Assembly: GCA_963773685.1 (NCBI GenBank) | Contig: CAVZBY010000011.1 | Coordinates: 1-64,000 of the forward strand | DNA: 64,000 bases | DNA from: JALHVH01 sp963773685 | Lineage (GTDB): Bacteria > Acidobacteriota > Aminicenantia > Aminicenantales > Saccharicenantaceae | Reading direction: 5' to 3' | Shown here: one piece after another, positions 27,912 to 36,315 of the stretch | Position numbering within the stretch: the first letter of the stretch is position 1 | Layout: the number at the start of each line of letters is the position of its first letter | The notes under the pieces: model-generated | Databases searched by the model: none | Seen by the model: only the letters and a program-made list of their open reading frames with translations | Told to the model about the DNA's origin: nothing | Translations under genes and position numbers: made by a program

Positions 27912-28481
27912 TCATTTCCAGAACAGGATCTCGGGGGCTTTTCTCTCCATGGTCGTGAACCCGCCGGCGGGATAGCCGACGGCGATGGGGGCCACGATCG
28001 CGCGGTCTTCCGGGAAGCCGAACCGGGCCTTGCCCTCGGGCGTTCCCAAGTACGTCCCCGTGAATCCCATCCAACAGGTCCCCAGTCCGAGGCCGCGGGC
28101 CGCGAGCATCAGGTTCTCGGCCGCCAGGGTGCAGTCGGCCTCGGCCGTCGGGCTGAGATTCGGCTTCGCGCAGATGACGACGAGAGCGGGGGCGCCGTAA
28201 AAGAGATCGACCGCCGGGTCCGCGAACATGTCCCGGTACGGGGCGAGCGGCGACATCGGATCCTGGGAGGCAAGCACGAGCATGTGGGCCTTGGTCCGGG
28301 CGTTGAGGTCGGCGAGGACGGCGGAGCCCTGGATGACGGCAAACTCCCAGGGCTGGAAACCCATGGCGCACGGCGCCTGCACGGCGGCATCGATCAGCTG
28401 ATGGATCAGATCCTTGTCGACAGGTTTGCTCTCATAAGCGCGGATGGATCGGCGGGTATAAATCGCTTCCTTGAGGTCCAT
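27912..28481 (-). CDS. Nitroreductase-family FMN oxidoreductase
   Basis: 189 residues, a single nitroreductase domain. It has the N-terminal RRSIRAYESKPVD flavin-phosphate motif, PCAMGFQPWEFAVI, ENLMLAARGLGLGTCWMGF and the C-terminal AVGYPAGGF. These are NAD(P)H:FMN oxidoreductases acting on quinones, nitro compounds or, in some groups, substrates linked to redox balance. It is convergent with the histidine kinase and transcribed away from lexA. It is a cytoplasmic enzyme and the substrate is unknown. Confidence 0.88.
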   Translation of the reverse strand: MDLKEAIYTRRSIRAYESKPVDKDLIHQLIDAAVQAPCAMGFQPWEFAVIQGSAVLADLNARTKAHMLVLASQDPMSPLAPYRDMFADPAVDLFYGAPALVVICAKPNLSPTAEADCTLAAENLMLAARGLGLGTCWMGFTGTYLGTPEGKARFGFPEDRAIVAPIAVGYPAGGFTTMERKAPEILFWK

Positions 28482-28604
28482 GGCTTCGTTCTCCCTTGGC
28501 TGGAATCGTAAAGAAGAAATTCTATGCGATGGCCGGTCCTGGAGTCAAGCCGTCTCCGGGCGGCGTGGACGCTTCGAGCGCGGGAAAAAAGTTTATGGCC
28601 CTGC

Positions 28605-28659
28605 TTGACAAACGCCGGCGGGGGCCTTATCTTATGAATGGTGAACATAATGGTAAACA
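28605..28659 (+). promoter_or_regulatory. lexA promoter and candidate LexA operator
   Basis: -35 TTGACA (28605-28610), a 17-bp spacer and -10 TATCTT (28628-28633). Over the predicted start lies a direct repeat, GGTGAACA (28640-28647), TAAT, GGTAAACA (28652-28659). It is placed as expected for autoregulation and differs from the palindromic E. coli-type and Bacillus-type SOS boxes. The operator assignment is inference. Confidence 0.6.
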
Positions 28660-29273
28660 GAATAAGGAAAGAGCTGACGGAAAGGCAGGACGGGGTCCTC
28701 AAAGCCATAGAGGGATTCGTCCTGGAGCACGGGTACGCGCCGACGGTCCGGGAATTGGCCAGGCTCCTCGGCATTCCCAACCCCTCGGCCGCCTTCAAGC
28801 ACATGGCGAGCCTGGAGAAGAAGGGCTACCTCCGGCGCGAGGGCGGAGAGCTGCGCCTCGCCGGACTGCCGACGGTGGGGGAGAACCAGGTCCGGGTGCC
28901 GGTCGCCGGGCTCGTGCCCGCCGGCCCGCCGACCGAGTCCTTCGACGTCTCGGCGGGAGAGGCCATGGACATCCCGGCCTGGATGGTGGGGAAGAAGCGC
29001 GGCAACGTCTTCCTCATCCGGGTCTCCGGCAAGAGCATGATCGACGCCTGCATCGACGACGGCGATCACGTTCTCCTCGAGCGGACCGCCGCCGTGAACT
29101 CCGGCGAGATGGTCGTCGCCCTCCTCGACGACGGCTCGGTCACCCTGAAACGGCTGAAGAAGGACGGCGGGAGGGTCTTCCTCATGCCCGAGAACCCGGC
29201 CTACGCCCCGATCGAGGTCACCGCGGGCGGCAAGGTCCTCGGCCGCGTCATCGGAGTCTTGAGGAAATATTGA
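28641..29273 (+). CDS. lexA: LexA repressor
   Basis: About 210 residues. An N-terminal winged-helix domain (LTERQDGVLKAIEGFVLEHG, TVRELARLLG) recognises the SOS operator. The C-terminal S24 autoprotease domain has an Ala-Gly cleavage site in VAGLVPAGPPTE, the nucleophile Ser in VSGKSMIDACIDDGDHVLL, and the general-base Lys in SVTLKRLKKDGG. All self-cleavage residues are present, so it should respond to RecA filaments. GTG 28641 is 7 nt after the -10; ATGs at 28638 and 28650 are alternatives. It heads a cassette with dinB and dnaE2 on the same strand, 100 bp upstream of dinB with a REP-like element in between. Confidence 0.92.
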   Translation: MNIMVNRIRKELTERQDGVLKAIEGFVLEHGYAPTVRELARLLGIPNPSAAFKHMASLEKKGYLRREGGELRLAGLPTVGENQVRVPVAGLVPAGPPTESFDVSAGEAMDIPAWMVGKKRGNVFLIRVSGKSMIDACIDDGDHVLLERTAAVNSGEMVVALLDDGSVTLKRLKKDGGRVFLMPENPAYAPIEVTAGGKVLGRVIGVLRKY

Positions 29274-29290
29274 ACGGAAACGGCCGGATC

Positions 29291-29347
29291 TGTAGCCGCG
29301 GGCTTCAGCCCGCGTCTGGAAGACGCAACCTGAAGGTTGCGACTACA
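29291..29347. repeat. REP-like double palindrome between lexA and dinB
   Basis: TGTAGCC, then GCGGGC-TTCA-GCCCGC, a short spacer, CGCAACC-TGAA-GGTTGCG and a closing ACTACA form two hairpins inside an outer inverted TGTAG/CTACA. A related copy lies at 33647-33695 and a degenerate one near 5045. Confidence 0.8.
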
Positions 29348-29373
29348 TCGAAAGGGCAAGAAACGAGCGCCTC

Positions 29374-30603
29374 ATGACGCTGAACCGCCGTTACATCGTC
29401 CACGTCGACATCGACGCGTTCTTCGCGGCCGTCGAGGTCCTCCTCGACCCGTCGCTCAAGGGCAAGCCGGTCATCGTCGGCGGCCTGCCCCACGAGCGCG
29501 GCGTGGCTTCGACCTGCTCCTACGAGGCGCGCACGTACGGCGTCCGCTCCGGCATGCCCCTCCGCAAGTGTCATCAGCTCTGCCCGCAGGGCGTTTTCGT
29601 CCGCGGCAACTATCACGTCTACGAGGCGTTCTCCGAGAAGTTCTTCAAGGTCCTCCATGACTACACGCCCGACGTCGAGGAGGCGTCCCTCGACGAGGCC
29701 TACCTCGACCTGACCCGCTGCCGGCCGATCTACCCGTCGTTCCCCGAGGCGGCCCGGGACATGAAGCGGCGGGTGGAGAAGGAACTGGGCATCACGGTCT
29801 CGGTGGGCGCCGCCCGGAACAAGGTCATGGCCAAGCTGGCGACCCGGATGGCCAAGCCGGCCGGGTTCTTCGAGGTTCCCGAGGGCGGGGAGGAGGACTT
29901 CCTCCGCAGTCTGGACATCTCGGACCTCCCGGGCATCGGCCCCAAGGCCCAGGTCGTCCTGCGGATGCTCAACGTCCAGCGGATCGGCGACCTCTGGGGC
30001 CTGCCGCGGCCGACCCTCCGCTCGCTCTTCGGGCTGGGGGGAGAGGAGATCTACCTCCAGGCGCGCGGCATCGACGCCCGGCCCGTCGCCGGCCGGGAAG
30101 GGCCGAAGTCCGTCTCGCGCGAGACGACCTTCCTCCAGGACCTTTGGGACGAGCGCCTGCTCCTCGCCCACCTGGCCTATCTCTGCGACCGGCTGACCCT
30201 GGCCCTGCGGCAGGACGGGCTCTACGCCCACGTCATCGAGGTCAAGGCCCGTTACTCGGACTTCAAGACCGAGATCAAGCGGCGCCTCGTCGTCATGCCG
30301 CTCCAGGAGATGGGGAAGATCTACAAGATCGCCGAGGAGCTGTTCCGGGAGCTCGTCGCCCCGTCGCGCCTGGCCCTCCGGCTCGTCGGGGTCAAGGCCT
30401 CCGAGCTGGTCCGGGCGCGCCCCCTGGCCCTGTTCGAGCCTTACTCGGAGCGGCCGGAGCGCCTGGGGAAGGCCATCGACCGCGTCCGCGGCAAGTACGG
30501 CTTCGGCTCCGTCCTGACCGTCCGGGAGCGGCTGCTTGACGAGATCTACGATTTCGAGCCGCGCCGGGGCTTCGTCCTCAAGACGGCCTCGCTGACCAAA
30601 TGA
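29374..30603 (+). CDS. dinB: Y-family DNA polymerase IV (DinB)
   Basis: 409 residues, normal Pol IV length. Catalytic residues are intact: Asp in VHVDIDAFFAAVE and Asp-Glu in EEASLDEAYLDL. The steric and finger motif YEARTYGVRSGMPLRKC, the HhH-type LPGIGPKAQVVLRML and a little-finger domain up to RERLLDEIYDFEPRR are present. It performs error-prone translesion synthesis. Unlike ImuB of imuA-imuB-dnaE2 cassettes, it keeps its active site. It is followed 10 bp later by dnaE2 and preceded by lexA, so the trio should be SOS-induced together. A short C-terminus ending LKTASLTK leaves the presence of a beta-clamp motif unclear. Confidence 0.93.
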   Translation: MTLNRRYIVHVDIDAFFAAVEVLLDPSLKGKPVIVGGLPHERGVASTCSYEARTYGVRSGMPLRKCHQLCPQGVFVRGNYHVYEAFSEKFFKVLHDYTPDVEEASLDEAYLDLTRCRPIYPSFPEAARDMKRRVEKELGITVSVGAARNKVMAKLATRMAKPAGFFEVPEGGEEDFLRSLDISDLPGIGPKAQVVLRMLNVQRIGDLWGLPRPTLRSLFGLGGEEIYLQARGIDARPVAGREGPKSVSRETTFLQDLWDERLLLAHLAYLCDRLTLALRQDGLYAHVIEVKARYSDFKTEIKRRLVVMPLQEMGKIYKIAEELFRELVAPSRLALRLVGVKASELVRARPLALFEPYSERPERLGKAIDRVRGKYGFGSVLTVRERLLDEIYDFEPRRGFVLKTASLTK

Positions 30604-30613
30604 GGCGCCGCCG

Positions 30614-33529
30614 ATGTTCGTCCCCCTGCGCATCCATTCCGTTTTCAGCAAGGGCCGGGGCGGGACCACGGTTGCCGAGGCCGCGTCCTGGACGGCGGAG
30701 CGGAGGCTTCCGGCGGCGGCCCTAGCGGACATCGGCAACGTCTACGGCTGGGGCAAGTGGAAGCGGGCGGCTTCGGGGACAGGGTTCAGACCCCTGTTCG
30801 GATGCGAGCTCGAGGTCGCCGGAGAGCGCTTCGTCTTCCTCGTGAAGGACCCGGAGGGTTACCGGAACCTGATGGAGATCTTCAACCGGAAGGAGGTCCG
30901 GAGCGCCGACGGGCTCGTCGTCATCCACGTTCCCGCCGGTCCGGGAGGCGCCGCGATCGAGGGCGGGGACGCGAAGCGCGAGGCGAAGGGGGAGGCGGGA
31001 AAAACGCCGAAAGGCGCGGGGGCCGGACGGCCGGAGGGGCGCGAAACCGGCATCCTGGCCGAATTGCGGGAAAAGATGCCCGCCGGCGACCTCTACCTCG
31101 GCTGTGAGTTCGCCAACTTCCGGAGGGCGGCGGACATGAAGGCGGGGGAGGGGCCGGCCTCCGGTCTGCCTCTCGTCTGGGCCGGTCCCCTCAAGTTCGT
31201 CGGGAGCCCGGACCGTCTCATCCTCCTCCATGCCATCGCCAGGAAGGTCCCGTTCCCCCCGGAAAAGGAGAAGCTCGCCGGCCGCGTCGGCGTTTTCGGC
31301 CCGGGCCAGGAGGCGGCGGCGCTCAAGAGATTCGGGATGGAGGCGAAGGAGGCCCTGGCGCGCACGTTCGAGGTCGCCGAGCGGTGCGCCTTCGCCTTCG
31401 AGGACATCGTGCCGCCGCTCCCCGCCGGCCTCTTCCCCAAGACCCTGCGCGAGACGGTCATGGCGCGGCTCACCGTGTCCAAGGACCTTTCCTGGAAGGA
31501 GCGCCAGCGGGCCCGCCGCGAGCTCGCGGTGATCGAGAGCTCGGGTTTCGGGCCGTACTTCCTCATCGTCCACGACGTCGTCGAATTCGCCCGCCGCCGC
31601 GGCATCCTCCACAACCTGCGCGGCTCCGGGGCGTCGTCCTACCTGGCCTGGCTCCTCGGCGTCTCCCACGTCAACCCCGTCGTGTTCGACCTCTATTTCG
31701 AGAGGTTCCTCAACAGGGGCCGGCCCGACCCCCCGGACATCGACATCGACTTCGACTCGCGGCGGCGCGACGAGGTCATGGCCTACGTCCTCGAGCGGTA
31801 CGGCCGCGGAGGGACGGGGGCGGCCTTCGTCTGCAGCCTGAAGAACTTCGGGGCCCGCTCCGCCCTTTACGAGACCGCCCGGGCCTTCGGCGTCCCGCCC
31901 GACGAGGCGCGCGGCATGGCCAAGCGCGCGCCGTTCTTCGCCGAGCCGGATTCCCTGCGGACCGCCGCGCCCGCCCCGGGCTTCCTCGACGTCTGGAAGC
32001 TCGCCGCCGAATTGGACGGCGTCCACGCCGAGATCTCGCTCCACGTCGGGGGGGTCATCCTGACGCCCGCCCCGGGCGAGCGCCACCTGCCGCTCGAGGA
32101 GTCGGCCAAAGGGCTCCTCATGTGCCAGTACGACAAGAACGTCGTCGAGGACCTCCGGCTCATCAAGCTCGACCTCCTCTCGGTCCGGGGGCTGGCCGCC
32201 GTATCGGAGACGAAGGAGGCGCTTGGGATCCGGAGCATCCCGCCGGGCGACGCCGCCGTCTACCGGATGCTCGGGGAGGCGCGGGCCATCGGCTGTTTCC
32301 AGGTCGAGAGCCCGGCCATGACGAACCTTCTCCGCCGGATGAAGCCGAAGGACGTCTTCGAGCTGACCCAGGCCCTGGCCCTCGTCCGGCCAGGGCCGAC
32401 CGAAAGCGGCATGAAGGAGGCCCTGCTCCGGGCCCGAGAGGGGAGGCCCGCGGCTCCCGACTCCTTCCTCGGGAAGGTCCTCCCCGAAACGGGGGGCATC
32501 CTCCTCTACGAGGAGCAGGTCATGCAGATCGCCGAGCGGGTGGCCGGCATGCCGCCCGAGGACGGCGACCTCCTCCGGCGGAGCTTCCGGAGGACGGGCG
32601 GCGACCCCGGCCTCCGCGGCCGGTTCTTCCGCGAGGCGAAGGAGCGCGGCTATACGGAAGGCGAGGTGGACAAGCTCTGGAAGACCATGGAGAAATTCTC
32701 CTCCTACGCCTTCAACAAGGCCCACAGCGCCTCGTACGCCGCCATGGCCTACCAGGCGGCTTACCTCAAGGTCCACCACACCGTGCCCTACCTCGCGGCC
32801 GTGCTCAACGCCGGCGGCGGCTATTACGACCTCGAGGAATACGTCGAGGAGGCCAAGCGGCAGGGGATCGCGATCCTCGGGCCGGACGCGAACCGGAGCG
32901 GCCGCGGCTTCGCGGTCGAGGGCGGGGCCATCCGCATCGGCCTCGGGGCCGTCAAGGGGCTGGGGCTCAAGGCCGTCGCGAAGGTCCTCGAGGAGCGGGC
33001 GGAGGGCGGGGAGTTCCCGTCGGTCGAGGACTTCCTTCGGCGCGTGCCCCTGGCCAAGAGCGAGCTCCTGGCGCTCATCCGGGCCGGCGTCTTCGACGGA
33101 CTCGAGCCGCGTCGGACGCGCCAGGTCCTCCGCTATTTCCAGGGGCTCGAGGACATGGACCGGGTGGCGGACATCGACGCCTCGGAGAAGGAGCGCATGC
33201 TTTACGAATCGCTCGGCTTCAGCCCGGCGGGAGACCCGCTCGCCCTCTACGGCGGGAAGAGGCCGGCCCTGCGCATCCGGGACCTCGGGGCCCGGGCCGG
33301 GACGGTCGTCGAGCTCGTGGTGCGGGTGGTGGACGCCCGGCAGATCCCGCTCAAGGGCGGGAGCCGGTATTTCTTCCTGTTCGAGGACGAGACGGGGCTC
33401 CTCGAGGGCATCGGGGAGACGAGAGGCCTGACCTTCGGCACGCCTCCCGTCTGCTGCCTGAGAGGCGAAGTGCGCAACGGCGGCGGCGTCGTCAAGATCC
33501 ACAACTGCAGTTTCCTGAGGGCGTTCTGA
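30614..33529 (+). CDS. dnaE2: Error-prone DNA polymerase III alpha subunit (DnaE2-like)
   Basis: 971 residues, clearly shorter than replicative DnaE (about 1100-1200). A degenerate PHP domain starts LRIHSVFSKGRGG and has ALADIGNVYGW where active PHP domains carry further His and Asp ligands, so proofreading activity is unlikely. The polymerase core has the catalytic PDPPDIDIDFD, FVCSLKNFGARSA, HVGGVILTP, LALVRPGPTESG and FNKAHSASYAAMAYQ. An OB-fold-like C-terminus (VELVVRVVDARQIPLKGG) ends the protein. The low-complexity insert EGGDAKREAKGEAGKTPKG (~116-138) is unusual. With dinB and lexA it forms a damage-induced mutagenesis cassette; no imuA or imuB is present. Confidence 0.9.
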   Translation: MFVPLRIHSVFSKGRGGTTVAEAASWTAERRLPAAALADIGNVYGWGKWKRAASGTGFRPLFGCELEVAGERFVFLVKDPEGYRNLMEIFNRKEVRSADGLVVIHVPAGPGGAAIEGGDAKREAKGEAGKTPKGAGAGRPEGRETGILAELREKMPAGDLYLGCEFANFRRAADMKAGEGPASGLPLVWAGPLKFVGSPDRLILLHAIARKVPFPPEKEKLAGRVGVFGPGQEAAALKRFGMEAKEALARTFEVAERCAFAFEDIVPPLPAGLFPKTLRETVMARLTVSKDLSWKERQRARRELAVIESSGFGPYFLIVHDVVEFARRRGILHNLRGSGASSYLAWLLGVSHVNPVVFDLYFERFLNRGRPDPPDIDIDFDSRRRDEVMAYVLERYGRGGTGAAFVCSLKNFGARSALYETARAFGVPPDEARGMAKRAPFFAEPDSLRTAAPAPGFLDVWKLAAELDGVHAEISLHVGGVILTPAPGERHLPLEESAKGLLMCQYDKNVVEDLRLIKLDLLSVRGLAAVSETKEALGIRSIPPGDAAVYRMLGEARAIGCFQVESPAMTNLLRRMKPKDVFELTQALALVRPGPTESGMKEALLRAREGRPAAPDSFLGKVLPETGGILLYEEQVMQIAERVAGMPPEDGDLLRRSFRRTGGDPGLRGRFFREAKERGYTEGEVDKLWKTMEKFSSYAFNKAHSASYAAMAYQAAYLKVHHTVPYLAAVLNAGGGYYDLEEYVEEAKRQGIAILGPDANRSGRGFAVEGGAIRIGLGAVKGLGLKAVAKVLEERAEGGEFPSVEDFLRRVPLAKSELLALIRAGVFDGLEPRRTRQVLRYFQGLEDMDRVADIDASEKERMLYESLGFSPAGDPLALYGGKRPALRIRDLGARAGTVVELVVRVVDARQIPLKGGSRYFFLFEDETGLLEGIGETRGLTFGTPPVCCLRGEVRNGGGVVKIHNCSFLRAF

Positions 33530-33646
33530 TGAAGGGCGAGACAAGCGGGACGAGCGAGACAGGCGAGACAAGAGGCTCGATGAAGAATTTTTCCGCAAGA
33601 GTGAAATGGACAAGAATATGATAATGCGGGATAGGCGGGGCGGAAC

Positions 33647-33695
33647 TGTAGCCGCAGGCTTCAGGCTTTGCAGTAGCCGAAGGCTATAGCCTGCG
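33647..33695. repeat. REP-like palindromic element after dnaE2
   Basis: TGTAGCCGCAGGCTTCAG, then TAGCCGAAGGC-TATA-GCCTGCG, the same family as the element at 29291-29347. The preceding 33530-33646 stretch holds only short GAGACA-type direct repeats and no convincing gene. Confidence 0.75.
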
Positions 33696-33731
33696 TTCTT
33701 GGATTGGCGAAAATGCCGTGGAGGTAAGCCG

Positions 33732-33956
33732 ATGAAAAGATACAAGTTTTCGGTGGTGGTGGAGAGGGAACAAGGGGGATTCTATGCTTCGTGTCCGGCC
33801 CTGCCCGGGTGCTACACGACCGGGAAGAGCCAGGGAGAGGTGATGCGGGCCATACGGGAAGCCATCCGGGTCCACATCGAGGACAGGATGGGCGACAATG
33901 AATGCGTCCCCCAGCCGGAACCCGTCATCTTCACCCGGCTCGAGGTCGTGCTTTAG
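33732..33956 (+). CDS. hicB: HicB-like antitoxin domain protein, no HicA partner
   Basis: 74 residues. KFSVVVEREQGGFYASCPALPGCYTTG is the HicB partial RNase-H-fold signature, followed by the helix SQGEVMRAIREAIRVHIEDR. The start has GGAGG 9 nt upstream. In classical pairs HicA (about 60 aa, mRNA interferase) is adjacent; here the upstream region is repeat DNA and the downstream gene is convergent lysA. It is therefore an orphan, either a solitary regulator or a relic. Its stop overlaps the lysA stop on the other strand. Confidence 0.85.
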   Translation: MKRYKFSVVVEREQGGFYASCPALPGCYTTGKSQGEVMRAIREAIRVHIEDRMGDNECVPQPEPVIFTRLEVVL

Positions 33957-35304
33957 GCTCCGGCCCTCTTCACGCGCCGGGCGATCCTCTTGCGGATCTT
34001 CTCATAAGAGTCCAATACCTGCCGGTCGAGTTTTCGTTCGTCGAAGGCCGGGACCTGTATCAGACCAGGATCTCCTTGGGGATATCCCTGAGGTTGAAGT
34101 TCGAAGCCATGCTCCGGCAGTAGGCGCCGGCGCACAGGACGGCCAGGAGCCCGCCCTTCTTCGGCAGGGGCAACGGCCTGTCCTTGCCGAAGACGTCGCC
34201 GGTCTCGCAGAGGTGGCCGGCCACGGTGATCCGGGGCTTTTTCGGTGCGTCGATCTCCAGGCAATTGACGATCTCGTGGTTCGCCTTCATGTAGATCGCG
34301 GGGCGCGGCACCGTATTGAAGGTCCCGCCGTCGACGCAGGCGAAGAGATTGCCGTAGCTCTCCTTGATGTAGTTCACCCCGAGGAGAAGGGCGCCGGCGT
34401 CGCCGACGAGGAATTTTCCGGGCTCGAAGGCCAGGGCCTTGACGTCAAGGCCGGCCTTCCCGACCTTTCCGCAGACGTACCGGAAGTAATCGGCAACCGG
34501 GAAAAGGCTCTGGCTCTTGAAATACCGGGGGCCGAACCCGCCGCCGAAATCGAGGAACTCGAGCGGGAAGCCGAGGGCTTGGAGCTCGGAGGCCTTGCGG
34601 ACCATGCGATCCACAGCCTGGCGGACCGTGGGGTAATCCTCGCGGACCCAGCCGGAGCCGAGATGCTGGTGCAGGCCGACGGGCGTGAATCCCAGCTTCC
34701 TGGCCCGGAGGAAGACGTCAACGACCTTTCGCTCTTCGACCCCGAACTTGATGGGCGTCCCGTCGGTGGATCGCTCGCCGGCGGTGACGGCTTTGGGATT
34801 GAAGCCCCGCCCGATGCCGGGGTTCCATCGTACGGAGACCCGGATCTTCCGGCCGCGGAAGCCGGCGTCCCGGACCTCGCGCATCAGTTCGAGCTGTTCG
34901 GCGGCGTCGATGTTGACCGTGAGTCCCGGAATGCCGAAGGCCTGACGCAGGTCGGCGGCGCTCACGCTCGTGCCCGTGAAGAGGATACGGCCAGCCGGGA
35001 AGCCCGCGGCCATGGCCGCCCGGACCTCTTTGGGCGAGACCGCGTCGATCCAGGACCCCGCCGTCCGGAGCGTTCTCAGGATGCCCGGATTCGGATTGGC
35101 CTTCATCGCGTAACAGACCCGGGTTTCGAGGGGCGTCAGGCCCGCCAACAGGTCCTTGAGCTCCCCGAACCGGGATAGGATCCGCTGCTTCCCGTAAACG
35201 TAGATCGGCGTGCCGTGCGCCTGGACCAGCTTCTCGGCGTCGATCCCGCCGAGTGTGAGCCTGTTCTCCCGAACACCCGCCAACTCGTTTTCCCACCAGT
35301 ACAT
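33953..35304 (-). CDS. lysA: Diaminopimelate decarboxylase (one probable frameshift near C-terminus)
   Basis: About 450 residues after repair. A fold-type III PLP decarboxylase converting meso-diaminopimelate to L-lysine. It shows the PLP Lys in RVCYAMKANPNPGIL, GLHQHLGSGW, FLDFGGGFG, FEPGKFLVGDAG, the active-site Cys in GHLCETGDVFGKD, and GAYCRSMASNFNLRDIP near the end. The open frame stops at 34060, but codon usage typical of this genome continues one frame over as LIQVPAFDERKLDRQVLDSY to a stop at 33953; restoring one C near 34063 joins them. The ATG follows the DUF72 stop by one base, so they form an operon. No lysine riboswitch is visible. Confidence 0.87.
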
Positions 35305-35305
35305 A

Positions 35306-36208
35306 TTATGATTCCTTATCGCCGAAAAGATCTTTCTGGCCCTTCCGGATCCTCTTGAGGATCTCTTCGAGGGCCGGATAACGCTCTGTAAGAAGCCTGG
35401 GGATCTCGAGCTTCTCGCCCGAGAGCATGTTCTTGATCTGCAAGGCGTTGGCCATGGCCTGCCCGCGGTAATGGTTATTGGTGATGACGTAGATCCTGCC
35501 GCTCTTCTGCCCCAGCTGCTTGATGCGATCGATCCATTCCTGGAGCTCGTCTTTCTCATAGAGGTAATCGTACCGGTCGTCGCGCCCGGCCCCGGCCCGG
35601 AACCAGTTCTTATAATTGCGGCCGTGCAGGCGGACGTAGGCGAACGCGGGGTTCGTGCTCACGGCGGACGGCTTGATACAATTCTTGAACACAGGCTGGT
35701 CGATGTTGCAGAAGGCAACCTTGTTGTCCTCGAGGAACCGGCGGAACTCCGGCGTGTCCCAGGAGGCGTGGCGGACCTCGAGCGCGAGCGGATATTCCGC
35801 GAACAGCGCGAAGAGCCGGGCCAGGTGGTCCCGATTCTCGTTCGTGTTGAGGTACGACCAGGGGAACTGGACGAGGACGGCCGCCAGGCGCTCCCGGAGC
35901 CTCAGGGGATCGATGCCCGCCCTGAATTCATCGACGTCCTTCTGCCCGAAGGTGTTCCGATTGTGGGTGAAGACCTGATGAAGCTTGATCGCGAAGAGGA
36001 AGCTCGGAAAGGCCTCGACCTTCCTCAGCCAAGACAGGGCCAGGTACGCCGACGCGGGCCGATAGAAGGTGCTGTTGACCTCGACCATATCGAGGAGCCC
36101 GGCGAGGAACGGGAGAGGGTGGAAGCCCCGGGGCTTATCGGGGGGGTAGACGATCCCCTCCCAATCCTCGTAGCTCCAACCGGCCGTTCCCACATGGTAA
36201 GTCGCCAT
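35306..36208 (-). CDS. DUF72-family protein
   Basis: 300 residues, a TIM-barrel-like DUF72 (YecE) domain. It opens with YHVGTAGWSYEDWEGIVYPP and contains EVNSTFYRP, KLHQVFTHN, VLVQFPWSY, LALEVRHASWD, YVRLHGRN and VITNNHYRGQAMANALQI. The conserved Glu, Arg and Asn residues are in place; the biochemical role of the family is unresolved, though the fold suggests a nucleotide- or sugar-related hydrolase. It is upstream of, and presumably co-transcribed with, lysA. It is divergent from the threonine dehydratase gene, sharing a 107-bp intergenic region. Confidence 0.9.
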   Translation of the reverse strand: MATYHVGTAGWSYEDWEGIVYPPDKPRGFHPLPFLAGLLDMVEVNSTFYRPASAYLALSWLRKVEAFPSFLFAIKLHQVFTHNRNTFGQKDVDEFRAGIDPLRLRERLAAVLVQFPWSYLNTNENRDHLARLFALFAEYPLALEVRHASWDTPEFRRFLEDNKVAFCNIDQPVFKNCIKPSAVSTNPAFAYVRLHGRNYKNWFRAGAGRDDRYDYLYEKDELQEWIDRIKQLGQKSGRIYVITNNHYRGQAMANALQIKNMLSGEKLEIPRLLTERYPALEEILKRIRKGQKDLFGDKES

Positions 36209-36258
36209 GAAAAGTCATTTTAGGACAATCCCGGGCCGCGTACAAGACCGGGCTTCTA

Positions 36259-36287
36259 TTGATTTTCGCGCCGCCGCCGCATAGACT
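36259..36287 (+). promoter_or_regulatory. Promoter of the threonine dehydratase-like gene
   Basis: -35 TTGATT (36259-36264), a 17-bp spacer and -10 TAGACT (36282-36287). AAGGAA precedes the ATG at 36316. Confidence 0.6.
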
Positions 36288-36315
36288 GGGAGACCGTTAG
36301 GAAGGAAATGAAGCG

